DNA from: an uncultured Pelagibacteraceae bacterium
GTDB taxonomy: Bacteria > Pseudomonadota > Alphaproteobacteria > Pelagibacterales > Pelagibacteraceae
Reading direction: 5' to 3'
Length of the DNA stretch: 64,000 bases
Assembly (NCBI GenBank): GCA_902619925.1
Contig: CACNFY010000004.1
Location: forward strand, 1-64,000
Part shown: piece by piece, positions 50,395 through 59,799 of the stretch
How positions within the stretch are numbered: position 1 is the stretch's first letter
Layout: every line of letters begins with the position of its first letter
Program-made: the position numbers and the translations under genes
Notes under the pieces: model-generated
Told to the model about the DNA's origin: nothing
Databases searched by the model: none
The model's input: only the letters and a program-made list of their open reading frames with translations

Positions 50395-50716
50395 TACTTT
50401 TATTATCTTTTAATTTTTTAGAAAAAACATATCCAAATATTATTCCAACAAAAATAATTATGTATTGATAAAGCTTAAGTATAATAAATACTATTGGTAA
50501 TTCTTTTTCAGACGGATTTTTATCAAAGTAATTTTTAGAACCATCTTCATATAGATCTACTGAACCAAAAATCAAATAAATACCATAAATAACTAAATAA
50601 ATGCATGGAATAGTTGAAATATATAGCAAAGTTTTATTTTCTTTAATTAAACTTAAAAAGTTTGCTGAAACAGCAACTAGAATTAAACTTATTAACGAAA
50701 AAATTAATGGGTTCAT
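50381..50716 (-). CDS. hypothetical small membrane protein
   Basis: ORF of 111 aa with about three hydrophobic segments; overlaps both neighbours (mtnA stop and aldolase start). Confidence 0.65.
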   Translation of the reverse strand: MNPLIFSLISLILVAVSANFLSLIKENKTLLYISTIPCIYLVIYGIYLIFGSVDLYEDGSKNYFDKNPSEKELPIVFIILKLYQYIIIFVGIIFGYVFSKKLKDNKSNESR

Positions 50717-51783
50717 TTAAATAATTTATTTAACCCTTCCTTAGATGCTCTGCAAATACCTTTTTCTGTAATTAGACCTGTTATATATTTAGCTGGAGTT
50801 ACATCAAATGCTAAATTTAGAGACCTGCTATTTTTAGGGTATATTCTTATTTTTTCTATATTTCCATTTTTATCTATACCCTCTACAATTGATAACTCTT
50901 CTGAATTTCTCTCTTCAATAGGAATATTTTTAGAATCTTTCAAATCCCAATCTATCGTAGAACTTGGTAAGGCTACATAAAATGGAACATTATTATCTTT
51001 AGCAGCAATTGCTTTTAAATAGGTTCCGACTTTATTGCAAACATCTCCATTGGACAATGTGCGATCAGTTCCAACAATACACATATCTACCTCGCCTCTC
51101 TGCATTAAAATACCACCAGTATTATCTGCTATAATTGTATTTTTAATATTTTCCTCATTTAATTCGAAAGAAGTTAAATTTGCTCCTTGATTTCTTGGCC
51201 TTGTTTCATCTACCCAAACATGAATTGGAATATTTTTTTGATGAGCGTGATAAATAGGTGAAGTTGCTGTACCCCAATTTATTGTTGCAAGCCAACCAGC
51301 ATTACAATGGGTTAAAATATTTACGGTATCTTTTTTTTTTTTATAAATATCCTCTATAATTTTCAGTCCATTCATACCGATATTTTTACAAAAATTTATA
51401 TCCTCTTCACAGATATCGTTCGCTTCATTAATAGCGATATTTAATATTTTATTACTATTAACACCTTTTAATTTTGAATACATTCTATCCACTGCCCACT
51501 TTAAATTGATTGCAGTTGGTCTTGATTTAATTAGATTTTTACAAGCATTATCTAAAAAAGATCTTTCATTATTCTCCATTAAAGCTAATACAATGCCATA
51601 TGCTGCAGTAGCTCCAATCAGTGGTGCACCTCTGACCTCCATAACTTTTATTGCATTAATTGCATCATCCACTGATTTTATTTCCTTAATTTGAAATTTA
51701 TGAGGTAGTTTTGTTTGATCAATAATTTTAACAGTATTATTCTCAAACCAAATTGTTTTATATTCTTGGCCTTTAATTTTCAT
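50713..51783 (-). CDS. mtnA: S-methyl-5-thioribose-1-phosphate isomerase
   Basis: ORF; VMEVRGAPLIGATAAYGIVLAL, ILTHCNAGWLATINWGTATSPIYHAH, VDETRPRNQGANLTSFEL, VGTDRTLSNGDVCNKVGTYLKA. Confidence 0.94.
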   Translation of the reverse strand: MKIKGQEYKTIWFENNTVKIIDQTKLPHKFQIKEIKSVDDAINAIKVMEVRGAPLIGATAAYGIVLALMENNERSFLDNACKNLIKSRPTAINLKWAVDRMYSKLKGVNSNKILNIAINEANDICEEDINFCKNIGMNGLKIIEDIYKKKKDTVNILTHCNAGWLATINWGTATSPIYHAHQKNIPIHVWVDETRPRNQGANLTSFELNEENIKNTIIADNTGGILMQRGEVDMCIVGTDRTLSNGDVCNKVGTYLKAIAAKDNNVPFYVALPSSTIDWDLKDSKNIPIEERNSEELSIVEGIDKNGNIEKIRIYPKNSRSLNLAFDVTPAKYITGLITEKGICRASKEGLNKLFK

Positions 51784-52232
51784 TTAATTCTATCCAAACT
51801 ATCCTTTGGCCAAGTTTTTTCTCTCTCGTACATTTCATTGTAACAAATTTTTTTATTAGTAATTTCAATCCATGGATCTTTACTTTTAATAAAAATATGC
51901 GCTTGAGGTTCGATAGGCCTCTCTAATGTTTGAGTTCTTACTGCTATTCTTCCTTTTGAAATATTGTATCTACAAAAAACATATACACCGCATATAATAC
52001 AAAAATATGCATTGTAGCCTTTTCCACTTCCAGTAGGCAAGTCTATTGAAGCTACATCTCCACTAATTTTAAAATCCTCCTCCACCACCATCGTATGAAT
52101 TACAAAGGATGATCCTGTTGATAATTTACAATTTTTACAATGACAAGCTTGAGTAAATAAAGGTTTGCTTTCAATTTTATATTTTACATTTCCACAGGCA
52201 CAATTACCTCTTAATTCATTTTTTTTTTTCAT
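51780..52232 (-). CDS. GFA (glutathione-dependent formaldehyde-activating/CENP-V) family protein
   Basis: ORF; GNCACGNVKYKIESKPLFTQACHCKNCKLSTGSSFV, FCIICGVYVF (zinc-binding Cys pattern). Confidence 0.85.
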   Translation of the reverse strand: MKKKNELRGNCACGNVKYKIESKPLFTQACHCKNCKLSTGSSFVIHTMVVEEDFKISGDVASIDLPTGSGKGYNAYFCIICGVYVFCRYNISKGRIAVRTQTLERPIEPQAHIFIKSKDPWIEITNKKICYNEMYEREKTWPKDSLDRIK

Positions 52233-53098
52233 TTATCTAAAACTCTACCAGCTATTGTTTTTAGTTTATCTTTTGTTTTTTGTGTTCTTTTTTCAGGCGA
52301 GGTAATAATTGCAACATCTAAACAATTGTTTGTTGGATCTTCTGGGTCTATGTGGTTTTCAAAGTTATTAATTAAGTTTTTTAACATTTGTTTGGCTTTT
52401 GAGGCATTTCCCATTAGAACTTGAATTACTTTTTGAACATTAACATTTTCGTGGTCTGGGTGCCAACAATCAAAATCAGTTACCATTGATATCGAAGCGT
52501 ACCTAATTTCAGCTTCCCTAGCTAATTTTGCTTCTGGCATATTTGTCATTCCAATTACATCCGCATTCCACGATCTGTATAAATTTGACTCTGCTAATGT
52601 AGAAAATTGCGGTCCCTCCATTACTACGTATGTGCCGCCTCGTTTGTAATCTATTTTACACTGTTTTATTGCATCTTCGCATGCATTCATCAAACCACTA
52701 GATGTCGGATTAGCCATCGAAACATGTGCTACAATTTCATCATCAAAAAAAGTTTTATTCCTAGCAAAAGTTCTGTCTATAAATTGATCGATAATAACGA
52801 ATTTGCCTGGAGCTAATTCCTCTCTGAGAGAACCCACTGCAGAAATTGATACAATGTCCGTTATACCTAATTGTTTTAAAGCATCTATATTTGCTCTAAA
52901 GTTTATCTTTGATGGTGAAATAAAGTGTCCCCGACCATGTCTTGGCAAGAAAAAAACCTCTTTGTTATTATAGTAAGTCTTTAAAATTTGATCTGAGGGT
53001 TTCCCCCATGGCGTGTCACAATTTATTAGTTCTCTGTCTTTAAAGTCCTCAATGTCATATAAGCCACTTCCTCCAATAATAGCTAATTTATTTGTCAT
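52229..53098 (-). CDS. mtnP: S-methyl-5'-thioadenosine phosphorylase
   Basis: ORF; LAIIGGSGLYDIEDFKDRE, FLPRHGRGHFISPSKINFRANIDALKQLG, VVMEGPQFSTLAESNLYRSWNADVIGMTNMPEAKLAREAEI. Confidence 0.95.
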   Translation of the reverse strand: MTNKLAIIGGSGLYDIEDFKDRELINCDTPWGKPSDQILKTYYNNKEVFFLPRHGRGHFISPSKINFRANIDALKQLGITDIVSISAVGSLREELAPGKFVIIDQFIDRTFARNKTFFDDEIVAHVSMANPTSSGLMNACEDAIKQCKIDYKRGGTYVVMEGPQFSTLAESNLYRSWNADVIGMTNMPEAKLAREAEIRYASISMVTDFDCWHPDHENVNVQKVIQVLMGNASKAKQMLKNLINNFENHIDPEDPTNNCLDVAIITSPEKRTQKTKDKLKTIAGRVLDK

Positions 53099-53134
53099 AT
53101 TATTTAAAATGTTTTAATTATAACTCAATTAATT

Positions 53135-53662
53135 ATGGATTTAAAAGATTATATTAGATCAATACCTGACTATCCAAAAAAAGGAATACTTTTTAGAGAT
53201 ATAACTACTTTAATAAAAAATGAGAAAGCTTTTTCAAACACAATAAATACAATGATCGAAAGGCTCAAAAATTATGAATTTGACAAAATTACCGCTATAG
53301 AATCCAGGGGTTTTATTTTTGCCTCAGCAATTTCATATATATTAAAAAAACCTTTTATTTTACTTAGAAAAAAAAATAAATTACCAGCTGATAGGTATTC
53401 AATAGACTTTGAGCTTGAATATGGAACAGCTACTATTGAAATGCATAAAGACTCAATAAATAAAAACGAAAAAGTTGTAATAATTGACGATTTAATAGCA
53501 ACAGGAGGAACTGCTGAGGCCGCTGCTAAGATAATTGAAATGTCAGGTGGAATTGTATCAAACTTTATTTTTGTAATTAATCTTTTTGATTTAGGGGGCA
53601 ACGATAAATTAATTAAAAAAGGTTATAAAGTTGAAAATTTGATAGAATTTCCAGGACATTAA
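53135..53662 (+). CDS. apt: adenine phosphoribosyltransferase
   Basis: ORF; LKDYIRSIPDYPKKGILFRDITTLI, AIESRGFIFASAI, VVIIDDLIATGGTAEAAA. Confidence 0.95.
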   Translation: MDLKDYIRSIPDYPKKGILFRDITTLIKNEKAFSNTINTMIERLKNYEFDKITAIESRGFIFASAISYILKKPFILLRKKNKLPADRYSIDFELEYGTATIEMHKDSINKNEKVVIIDDLIATGGTAEAAAKIIEMSGGIVSNFIFVINLFDLGGNDKLIKKGYKVENLIEFPGH

Positions 53663-54513
53663 TTATCAACACGATAATAAGATTTTTTTCCTAAAATTGA
53701 ACAGATTAAACCAGCTAATCTATTATAATATTTAATCTTTTTTGTTTTATTAAACAATATTAAAAAAATTAAATATTTAAATAAAGATGAAAATAGATTT
53801 GGAGAAATTCTAATTAAAGCTTTAGTTAGTCCATAATGTTTTCGATTATAATAAAATTTAGACCACATCCAATGCCAATTTCTAAGTTTTTCGATGTCTG
53901 CTTTATTCATATTGGTTGATGATGCTGCTATATGGTCAACTATTGAGCTATTAAACACATAAATTTTGTGACCCAAATCTATAGCTCTTTTACATAAATC
54001 ATCATTTTCTAAATACAAAAATATATTTTCATCAAAGAAATTTCCTTGAAACTTTTTTTTATTTATCAACATAGAAAACCCATCAACAACATTCACAGAA
54101 ATAATATCCTGGTATTTATTATTTTCATTAATGATACCTTTATAATTTGGAAATCTTTGATTGCTAATTACAGGTGAGACAATTGCAAAATCATCAATTT
54201 GTTTTAAATCTTTAATTAAATTATCTAAAGTATCAGGTTTAAATATTGTGTCTGGATTAAGTATAAATACAAAATCTGTGTTTGATCTGGATATTCCTAT
54301 ATTATTTGAAGCCCCCATTCCTAAGTTGTCATTTAAAAATACCTCAATATTGTCATATTTTAATTCTAATTCTTTTTTTAATTTAATATTTCTAGAATTT
54401 TCTATTAATATTTTTTTTGAATTTATAGGTAATGAATCTAGGCATTTATAAATTACATTTTCACTTTTATAGCAAACAACTATGAATGTAATATTATCCA
54501 ATTCTAAATGCAT
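53659..54513 (-). CDS. glycosyltransferase family 2
   Basis: ORF; NITFIVVCYKSENVIYKCLDSLP, DFVFILNPDTIF, FLYLENDDLCKRAIDLGHKIYV. Confidence 0.88.
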   Translation of the reverse strand: MHLELDNITFIVVCYKSENVIYKCLDSLPINSKKILIENSRNIKLKKELELKYDNIEVFLNDNLGMGASNNIGISRSNTDFVFILNPDTIFKPDTLDNLIKDLKQIDDFAIVSPVISNQRFPNYKGIINENNKYQDIISVNVVDGFSMLINKKKFQGNFFDENIFLYLENDDLCKRAIDLGHKIYVFNSSIVDHIAASSTNMNKADIEKLRNWHWMWSKFYYNRKHYGLTKALIRISPNLFSSLFKYLIFLILFNKTKKIKYYNRLAGLICSILGKKSYYRVDN

Positions 54514-54560
54514 ATAGATTTTTGAGTATACTAAAAGTAGCGATTAATGTAAAAAAAACA

Positions 54561-55583
54561 ATGAACAAAATTTTAGTTACTGGTGGTTTGGGTTTTATTG
54601 GAAGTAATTTGATTAAGATTTTATTAAAAAAAAATTATTATGTAATTAATATTGATAAAATCAGCTATTCATCAAATTTTTATAACACAAAAAATTTTAA
54701 AAATAATAAAAATTACAAATTTATCAAATGTGATTTGGTCGACAAAATTAAGTTTTTAAAAATCTTAAACAAATATAAACCAATTTGTATTTTTAATTTG
54801 GCTGCAGAAACCCATGTTGACAGATCTATAGATAGTCCTAAGAATTTTATTAAATCAAATATATTAGGAACTTTTAATCTTCTTGAGGCATATAAATTGT
54901 TTTCAAAAAAAAGTAATAAAACAAAATTAATACACGTATCAACTGATGAAGTTTATGGTGACGTATTAAAAGGTAGGTCTAAGGAAAATCATCCTTACAA
55001 ACCTAGCTCCCCATATGCCGCTTCAAAAGCATCATCCGACCATCTAGTGTATTCATATATAAGAACGTATAATATAAAAGCAATAATTACGAATTGTTCA
55101 AATAATTACGGACCAAGACAACATCCAGAAAAACTAATTCCTAAAATTATATATAATGTAATTAATAATAAAGAAATTCCAATTTACGGCAAAGGTTTAA
55201 ATTCCAGAGAATGGATTTATGTAGATGACCATTGCGAAGCTTTGATAAGAGTTTTCTTGAAGGGAAAAATAGGTGAGTTTTATAATATTGGTTCAAACGT
55301 AAATTTAAATAATCTACAAGTGGTTAATCACATAATTAATGTTGTAAACAAAAAAATAAACTTAAATAAAAAAATTAAAATTAAATTTGTAAAAGACAGG
55401 CCTGGACATGATTTTAGATACGCTATAAACAGTGATAAAATTTTAAAAAAACTTAAATGGAAACCAAAGTATACATTTAAAGATGGAATATATTTAACAT
55501 TTAAATGGTACTATGAAAATAAAAAATATTTTTCTAATTTTAGCAAAAAAGATATAATTAAAAGATTAGGAAAATTAAAATGA
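54561..55583 (+). CDS. rfbB: dTDP-glucose 4,6-dehydratase
   Basis: ORF, start trimmed to ATG 54561; ILVTGGLGFIGSN, AAETHVDRSIDSPKNFI, VSTDEVYGD, SSPYAASKASSDHLV. Confidence 0.93.
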   Translation: MNKILVTGGLGFIGSNLIKILLKKNYYVINIDKISYSSNFYNTKNFKNNKNYKFIKCDLVDKIKFLKILNKYKPICIFNLAAETHVDRSIDSPKNFIKSNILGTFNLLEAYKLFSKKSNKTKLIHVSTDEVYGDVLKGRSKENHPYKPSSPYAASKASSDHLVYSYIRTYNIKAIITNCSNNYGPRQHPEKLIPKIIYNVINNKEIPIYGKGLNSREWIYVDDHCEALIRVFLKGKIGEFYNIGSNVNLNNLQVVNHIINVVNKKINLNKKIKIKFVKDRPGHDFRYAINSDKILKKLKWKPKYTFKDGIYLTFKWYYENKKYFSNFSKKDIIKRLGKLK

Positions 55584-56449
55584 TTAAAAAAGGGATTATA
55601 TTGTCTGGCGGACTTGGAACTAGAATGAGTCCATTAACTAAAGCAGTAAATAAACAGTTATTACCAATCTATGACAAGCCTTTAATTTATTATCCTTTAT
55701 CAATTTTACTATTATCAAAAATAAAAAATATATTAATTATTGTTAATAAAGGACAAGTTGATCAATACAAAAAATTATTACCGGATGGAAAAAGACTTGG
55801 CATCAAAATTGAATATAAAGAACAGGCTTCTCCTAAAGGTCTACCCGATGCCTTTATCTTAGGTGAAAAATTTATTGGAAAAGATAATGTTGCCTTAATT
55901 TTAGGTGATAATTTCTTTTATGGACAAAATTTAACGAATACACTTATTGAATGTTGTAATTTAAAAAAAGGAGCTAAAATCCTATTACACAAAGTTTCAA
56001 AGCCAGAACAGTATGGAGTAGCAAAAATTGATAGAAATAAAAAAGTAATAAAAATCCAAGAGAAACCAAAAAAAAATATATCAGATCTTGCAATAACTGG
56101 TTTGTATTTTTTTGATAACAAAGTTATTAATTATTCAAAAAAGTTGAAACCATCTAAAAGAGGTGAAATTGAAATAACCGACTTGTTAAATATTTATAGG
56201 ACAAAAAAATTACTTAAATCAGATTTTATAGGTAGAGGCGGTGCATGGCTTGACACCGGATCAATAGAGGACTTCTATAAAACAAGTGCTTTTGTTTCCG
56301 CGATAGAAAACAGACAAGGATTTAAAATTGCATGTTTAGAGGAAATTGCATTAAATAATAAATGGATAAATAAAAATCATATTAAAAAAGCTATTAAGTT
56401 TTATGGAAATTGCATTTATTCAAAATATCTATCTAAATTGTTAGTTTAA
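55580..56449 (+). CDS. rfbA: glucose-1-phosphate thymidylyltransferase
   Basis: ORF; KGIILSGGLGTRMSPLTKAVNKQLLPIYDKPLIYYPLS, LGDNFFYGQ, GRGGAWLDTGSIEDF. Confidence 0.94.
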   Translation: MIKKGIILSGGLGTRMSPLTKAVNKQLLPIYDKPLIYYPLSILLLSKIKNILIIVNKGQVDQYKKLLPDGKRLGIKIEYKEQASPKGLPDAFILGEKFIGKDNVALILGDNFFYGQNLTNTLIECCNLKKGAKILLHKVSKPEQYGVAKIDRNKKVIKIQEKPKKNISDLAITGLYFFDNKVINYSKKLKPSKRGEIEITDLLNIYRTKKLLKSDFIGRGGAWLDTGSIEDFYKTSAFVSAIENRQGFKIACLEEIALNNKWINKNHIKKAIKFYGNCIYSKYLSKLLV

Positions 56450-56979
56450 TGAAAAAAATAAAAACTAAATTTAAAAATTTGTTTGTACTTCAAGGTATTA
56501 AGCACAGAGATAAACGTGGTTATTTAAAAGAAGTTTTTATTGAAAAAGAAGTAAAAAAAAAAATTAAATTTACGATAGTTTCATGCTCAAATAAAAATGT
56601 CCTTAGAGGTATGCATTACCAAATTAAATTCCCTCAAGATAAATTTATAACTGTTTTAAAAGGTCAAATTTTAGATGTTGTAGTTGATTTAAGAAAAAAA
56701 TCTAAAACATTTGGTAAACACTTTAAAATTAAATTAAGTGATAAAAATAATAAATTTTTATTTGTACCAAAAGGTTTTGCGCATGGATTTTTGGGTCTAG
56801 ATAAAGAAAATTTAGTGCTTTATAGTTTAACAAATTATCGATCTGTTAAAGCCGAGAGAAGTTTATTATGGAAAGATAAAAACCTTAAAATTAATTGGGG
56901 TATCAAAAAACCTATTGTTTCTAAAAGAGATAGTGAAGCAAAAACATTTAAAGAAATTATAAATTCTAATGAATTCTAA
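56449..56979 (+). CDS. rfbC: dTDP-4-dehydrorhamnose 3,5-epimerase (RmlC-like)
   Basis: ORF; KHRDKRGYLKEVF, NKNVLRGMHYQIKFPQDKFITVLKGQILDVVVDLRKKSKTFGK, FVPKGFAHGFLGL. Confidence 0.88.
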   Translation: MKKIKTKFKNLFVLQGIKHRDKRGYLKEVFIEKEVKKKIKFTIVSCSNKNVLRGMHYQIKFPQDKFITVLKGQILDVVVDLRKKSKTFGKHFKIKLSDKNNKFLFVPKGFAHGFLGLDKENLVLYSLTNYRSVKAERSLLWKDKNLKINWGIKKPIVSKRDSEAKTFKEIINSNEF

Positions 56980-57811
56980 AATATGACTTTAAATTTAAAT
57001 ATCCACTCATTAAACCACTTAACTCAGATAAACTTAAATTTAAATTTCTTTTATTAAAAAATAAAATATTAAAAATTATACCTTTTATTGAATTTTTTAA
57101 ATTTGGAAAAGTTTTACTAATTGCAATTAAAATACCTTTGTGTTTCAAATAAAAATTATATTTAGACCAACAATAATGCCAGTTTCTTAATTGTTTGTAT
57201 TTTTCAATTAATCTAGCATCTATGGAACTACCACCTAAATGTTCAATTGTAACTTTTTCGTACAAGTAAATTTTTTTATTCAGCTTTTTACATCTTTCAT
57301 AAAAATCAGACTCTTCAAAGTAAAGGAAAAATCTTTCATCAAAATATCCAATTTTATCAAAATTCTTATTTTCAAACATCATTACACAGCCAGTATTGAA
57401 ATTTAAGAATTTCATCCTATTTTCTAAATCATTTCCTAATATTAAATTTTTGTAATTTTGACCCTTTATTTTAACAGTAATAACTCCAAAATTATTTGTA
57501 AGTTTTGCTCTATTATAGATTTGTTTGACTTGTCTGGATGTTATTTTAGTATCTAGATCCAAATACAAAGTATATTTAGTTTTTATTTTTTTCAATCCAT
57601 AATTAAGTCCTGCACCGAAACCATTATTTTTTTTTGGAAAATAGAACTTGATATTTTTATTATATTTAATTAATTTTTGTTTAAGTTTTTTATTATTAGA
57701 ATTCTCAACAATAACTATCTTAAAATTTTTATTTAAATTTGTAATTAATTTCTCAAGTCTTTCATTTGAGTTATATGAAACACATATAATTGTGAGGTTT
57801 AAACTTTTCAT
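56966..57811 (-). CDS. glycosyltransferase family 2
   Basis: ORF; LTIICVSYNSNERLEKLITNL, KKNNGFGAGLNYGLKKIKTKYTLYLDLDTKI, FLYFEESDFYERCKKLNKKIYLYEK. Confidence 0.87.
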   Translation of the reverse strand: MKSLNLTIICVSYNSNERLEKLITNLNKNFKIVIVENSNNKKLKQKLIKYNKNIKFYFPKKNNGFGAGLNYGLKKIKTKYTLYLDLDTKITSRQVKQIYNRAKLTNNFGVITVKIKGQNYKNLILGNDLENRMKFLNFNTGCVMMFENKNFDKIGYFDERFFLYFEESDFYERCKKLNKKIYLYEKVTIEHLGGSSIDARLIEKYKQLRNWHYCWSKYNFYLKHKGILIAISKTFPNLKNSIKGIIFNILFFNKRNLNLSLSELSGLMSGYLNLKSYFRIH

Positions 57812-58461
57812 ATTTTTTTTGAAAAAAGTAAATTTAAAGAATAAGTTTCAAATTTTTTTTTTGAGGCTATATTTTTGTCAGCATTTCTTGATTTAAATAT
57901 TAATTCAAAATTATTTTTTTTCATTAAATAAATTAAATTTTTGTATGAGTGAATACTTTGATATAGATTTTTATTGTTTAATTGTCTTGATACATAATTT
58001 TTTTTCATTGAAAATGGTGTGTGGGTAATTAAAATTTTTTTAGAATTTTTTAAATTAATCTTTTTTAATATATTAAGATCTTTTAAATATTGTAAAGATG
58101 AACCAAAATTAATTATATCCCACGATAGTTTGAGAATTTTTTCGTTTTTAAACACAACAAAATTCTTTTTTTTTTTATAATTATGTTGAGTAAATGGATC
58201 ATATATATAAAATTCAAAATCCTTAATATTTATCTTATTTAACAAATTTGCGTATACGATTTTATTACTTCCATAATCCAATACTCTTATTTTTTGCTTA
58301 TTTTTTTTATTAATTGATATAATTGTTAAGCAAAAAATATCTCTAATATGATTATAAATACCTTCCTCAATTAAATTAAACTTATTTTTTTTATTATGAT
58401 TATTTATTTTTCTTAATAGCTGAATATTATTATTGTAATTAATCCAATTAAAGCTATTCAT
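57808..58461 (-). CDS. putative sugar methyltransferase, TIGR04325-like
   Basis: ORF; IRVLDYGSNKIVYANLL, WDIINFGSSLQYLKD, ILITHTPFS; inside the glycan cluster. Confidence 0.55.
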   Translation of the reverse strand: MNSFNWINYNNNIQLLRKINNHNKKNKFNLIEEGIYNHIRDIFCLTIISINKKNKQKIRVLDYGSNKIVYANLLNKINIKDFEFYIYDPFTQHNYKKKKNFVVFKNEKILKLSWDIINFGSSLQYLKDLNILKKINLKNSKKILITHTPFSMKKNYVSRQLNNKNLYQSIHSYKNLIYLMKKNNFELIFKSRNADKNIASKKKFETYSLNLLFSKKI

Positions 58462-58469
58462 TTTAATAT

Positions 58470-58874
58470 ATGACCTTATATACAGAAAAAGAATTTAAAA
58501 TATATAAAAAAAAAAGTGGAAATTTAATTCCTTTTTCATTCAAGAAAGATCTACCTTTCAAGCCTAAAAGGATTTTTATAGTTTACGGCAAGAAAGGTTA
58601 TGTTAGGGCTAAACATGCTCATTACACTTGTAAACAATATATAGTGGTTATATCTGGTCGTGTGGAAATATCTTTCGAAAATAAAAACAACAAATCAAAA
58701 CTGATATTGGGAAATAAAAAAAATTTTGGTTTTCTTTCAAAGCCACTTACATGGATAAAAGTAAAATTTTTAACAAACCAATGTATAATTATGGTTTTTT
58801 GCGATAAAGAATATAAATATAGTGATTATATAACAAGTTATAAAAAATTTCTTAATATAATAAAACGAAAATAA
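58470..58874 (+). CDS. dTDP-4-keto-6-deoxyhexose 3,4-ketoisomerase-like cupin (FdtA/QdtA/WxcM)
   Basis: ORF of 134 aa; RIFIVYGKKGYVRAKHAHYTCKQYIVVISGRVEISFENK. Confidence 0.82.
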   Translation: MTLYTEKEFKIYKKKSGNLIPFSFKKDLPFKPKRIFIVYGKKGYVRAKHAHYTCKQYIVVISGRVEISFENKNNKSKLILGNKKNFGFLSKPLTWIKVKFLTNQCIIMVFCDKEYKYSDYITSYKKFLNIIKRK

Positions 58875-58875
58875 T

Positions 58876-59799
58876 ATGAATTTACTAATAACTGGAGCTT
58901 GTGGCCATATCGGAAGTTATGTAGTTCAAAATCTTCCTAAAATTAAGAAAATTAAAAAAACTGTATTAATAGATAATTTAGAATTTGGTAGACATAACTC
59001 TTTATTCAATAATAAAAAGGGAAATAAGATTAGATTTTATTTAAGTGATCTAAAAGACAAGAAAAGTTTAAATGAAATTGGTAAAATTGATTATGTTATT
59101 CATTTAGCATCTATGACCAATGCTGAGAATAGCTTTAAAGATAAAAAAAAAATGTATGACAACAATTTAGGCTGTTTTAAAAATGTATTAAATTATTGTA
59201 TAAAAAATAAATGTAAATTAATTCATATATCATCTACAAGCGTTTATGGAAAACAGACAAATATAGTAGACGAAGATTGCGAAAAAAAATTTTTAAAGCC
59301 ACAATCTCCATATGCGGATATAAAACTTATAGAAGAGAATATATTAAACAAGAATAAAAAAAAAATAAAATTTGTAATTCTGCGTTTTGGAACTATAGCT
59401 GGTATATCTCCTGGGATGAGATTCCATACTGCAGTTAACAAATTTTGTTTTTTAGCATCAATAAAAAAACCCATCACTGTTTATAAAACTGCAATGAATC
59501 AATTTAGACCCTATCTTTCATTGCAAGATGCATTTATGGCATTTAAATTTTGTATAGATAAAAATTTATTTAATAATGAAAAATATAACATTTTATCTGG
59601 GAACTTCACAGTTAAACATATTTTAGATAAAATAAAAAAGTATAAAAAAAATATTAAAATTAATTACATAAGCAGTCCAATTATGAATCAATTATCTTAT
59701 CATGTAAGTAATGCCAAAATTTGCGAGAAGGGATTAAAATTAAAAAATAGTATAGATAGTGATGTTAAAGATACCATTAAACTTTTGGATAATATTTAA
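58876..59799 (+). CDS. NAD-dependent epimerase/dehydratase (extended SDR)
   Basis: ORF; LLITGACGHIGSYVVQNLP, VIHLASMTNAENSF, HISSTSVYGKQ. Confidence 0.88.
   Translation: MNLLITGACGHIGSYVVQNLPKIKKIKKTVLIDNLEFGRHNSLFNNKKGNKIRFYLSDLKDKKSLNEIGKIDYVIHLASMTNAENSFKDKKKMYDNNLGCFKNVLNYCIKNKCKLIHISSTSVYGKQTNIVDEDCEKKFLKPQSPYADIKLIEENILNKNKKKIKFVILRFGTIAGISPGMRFHTAVNKFCFLASIKKPITVYKTAMNQFRPYLSLQDAFMAFKFCIDKNLFNNEKYNILSGNFTVKHILDKIKKYKKNIKINYISSPIMNQLSYHVSNAKICEKGLKLKNSIDSDVKDTIKLLDNI

Noticed and set aside
53272-53601. 109-aa ORF antisense to apt
   Set aside because: Apt is unmistakable; this is a mirror ORF.
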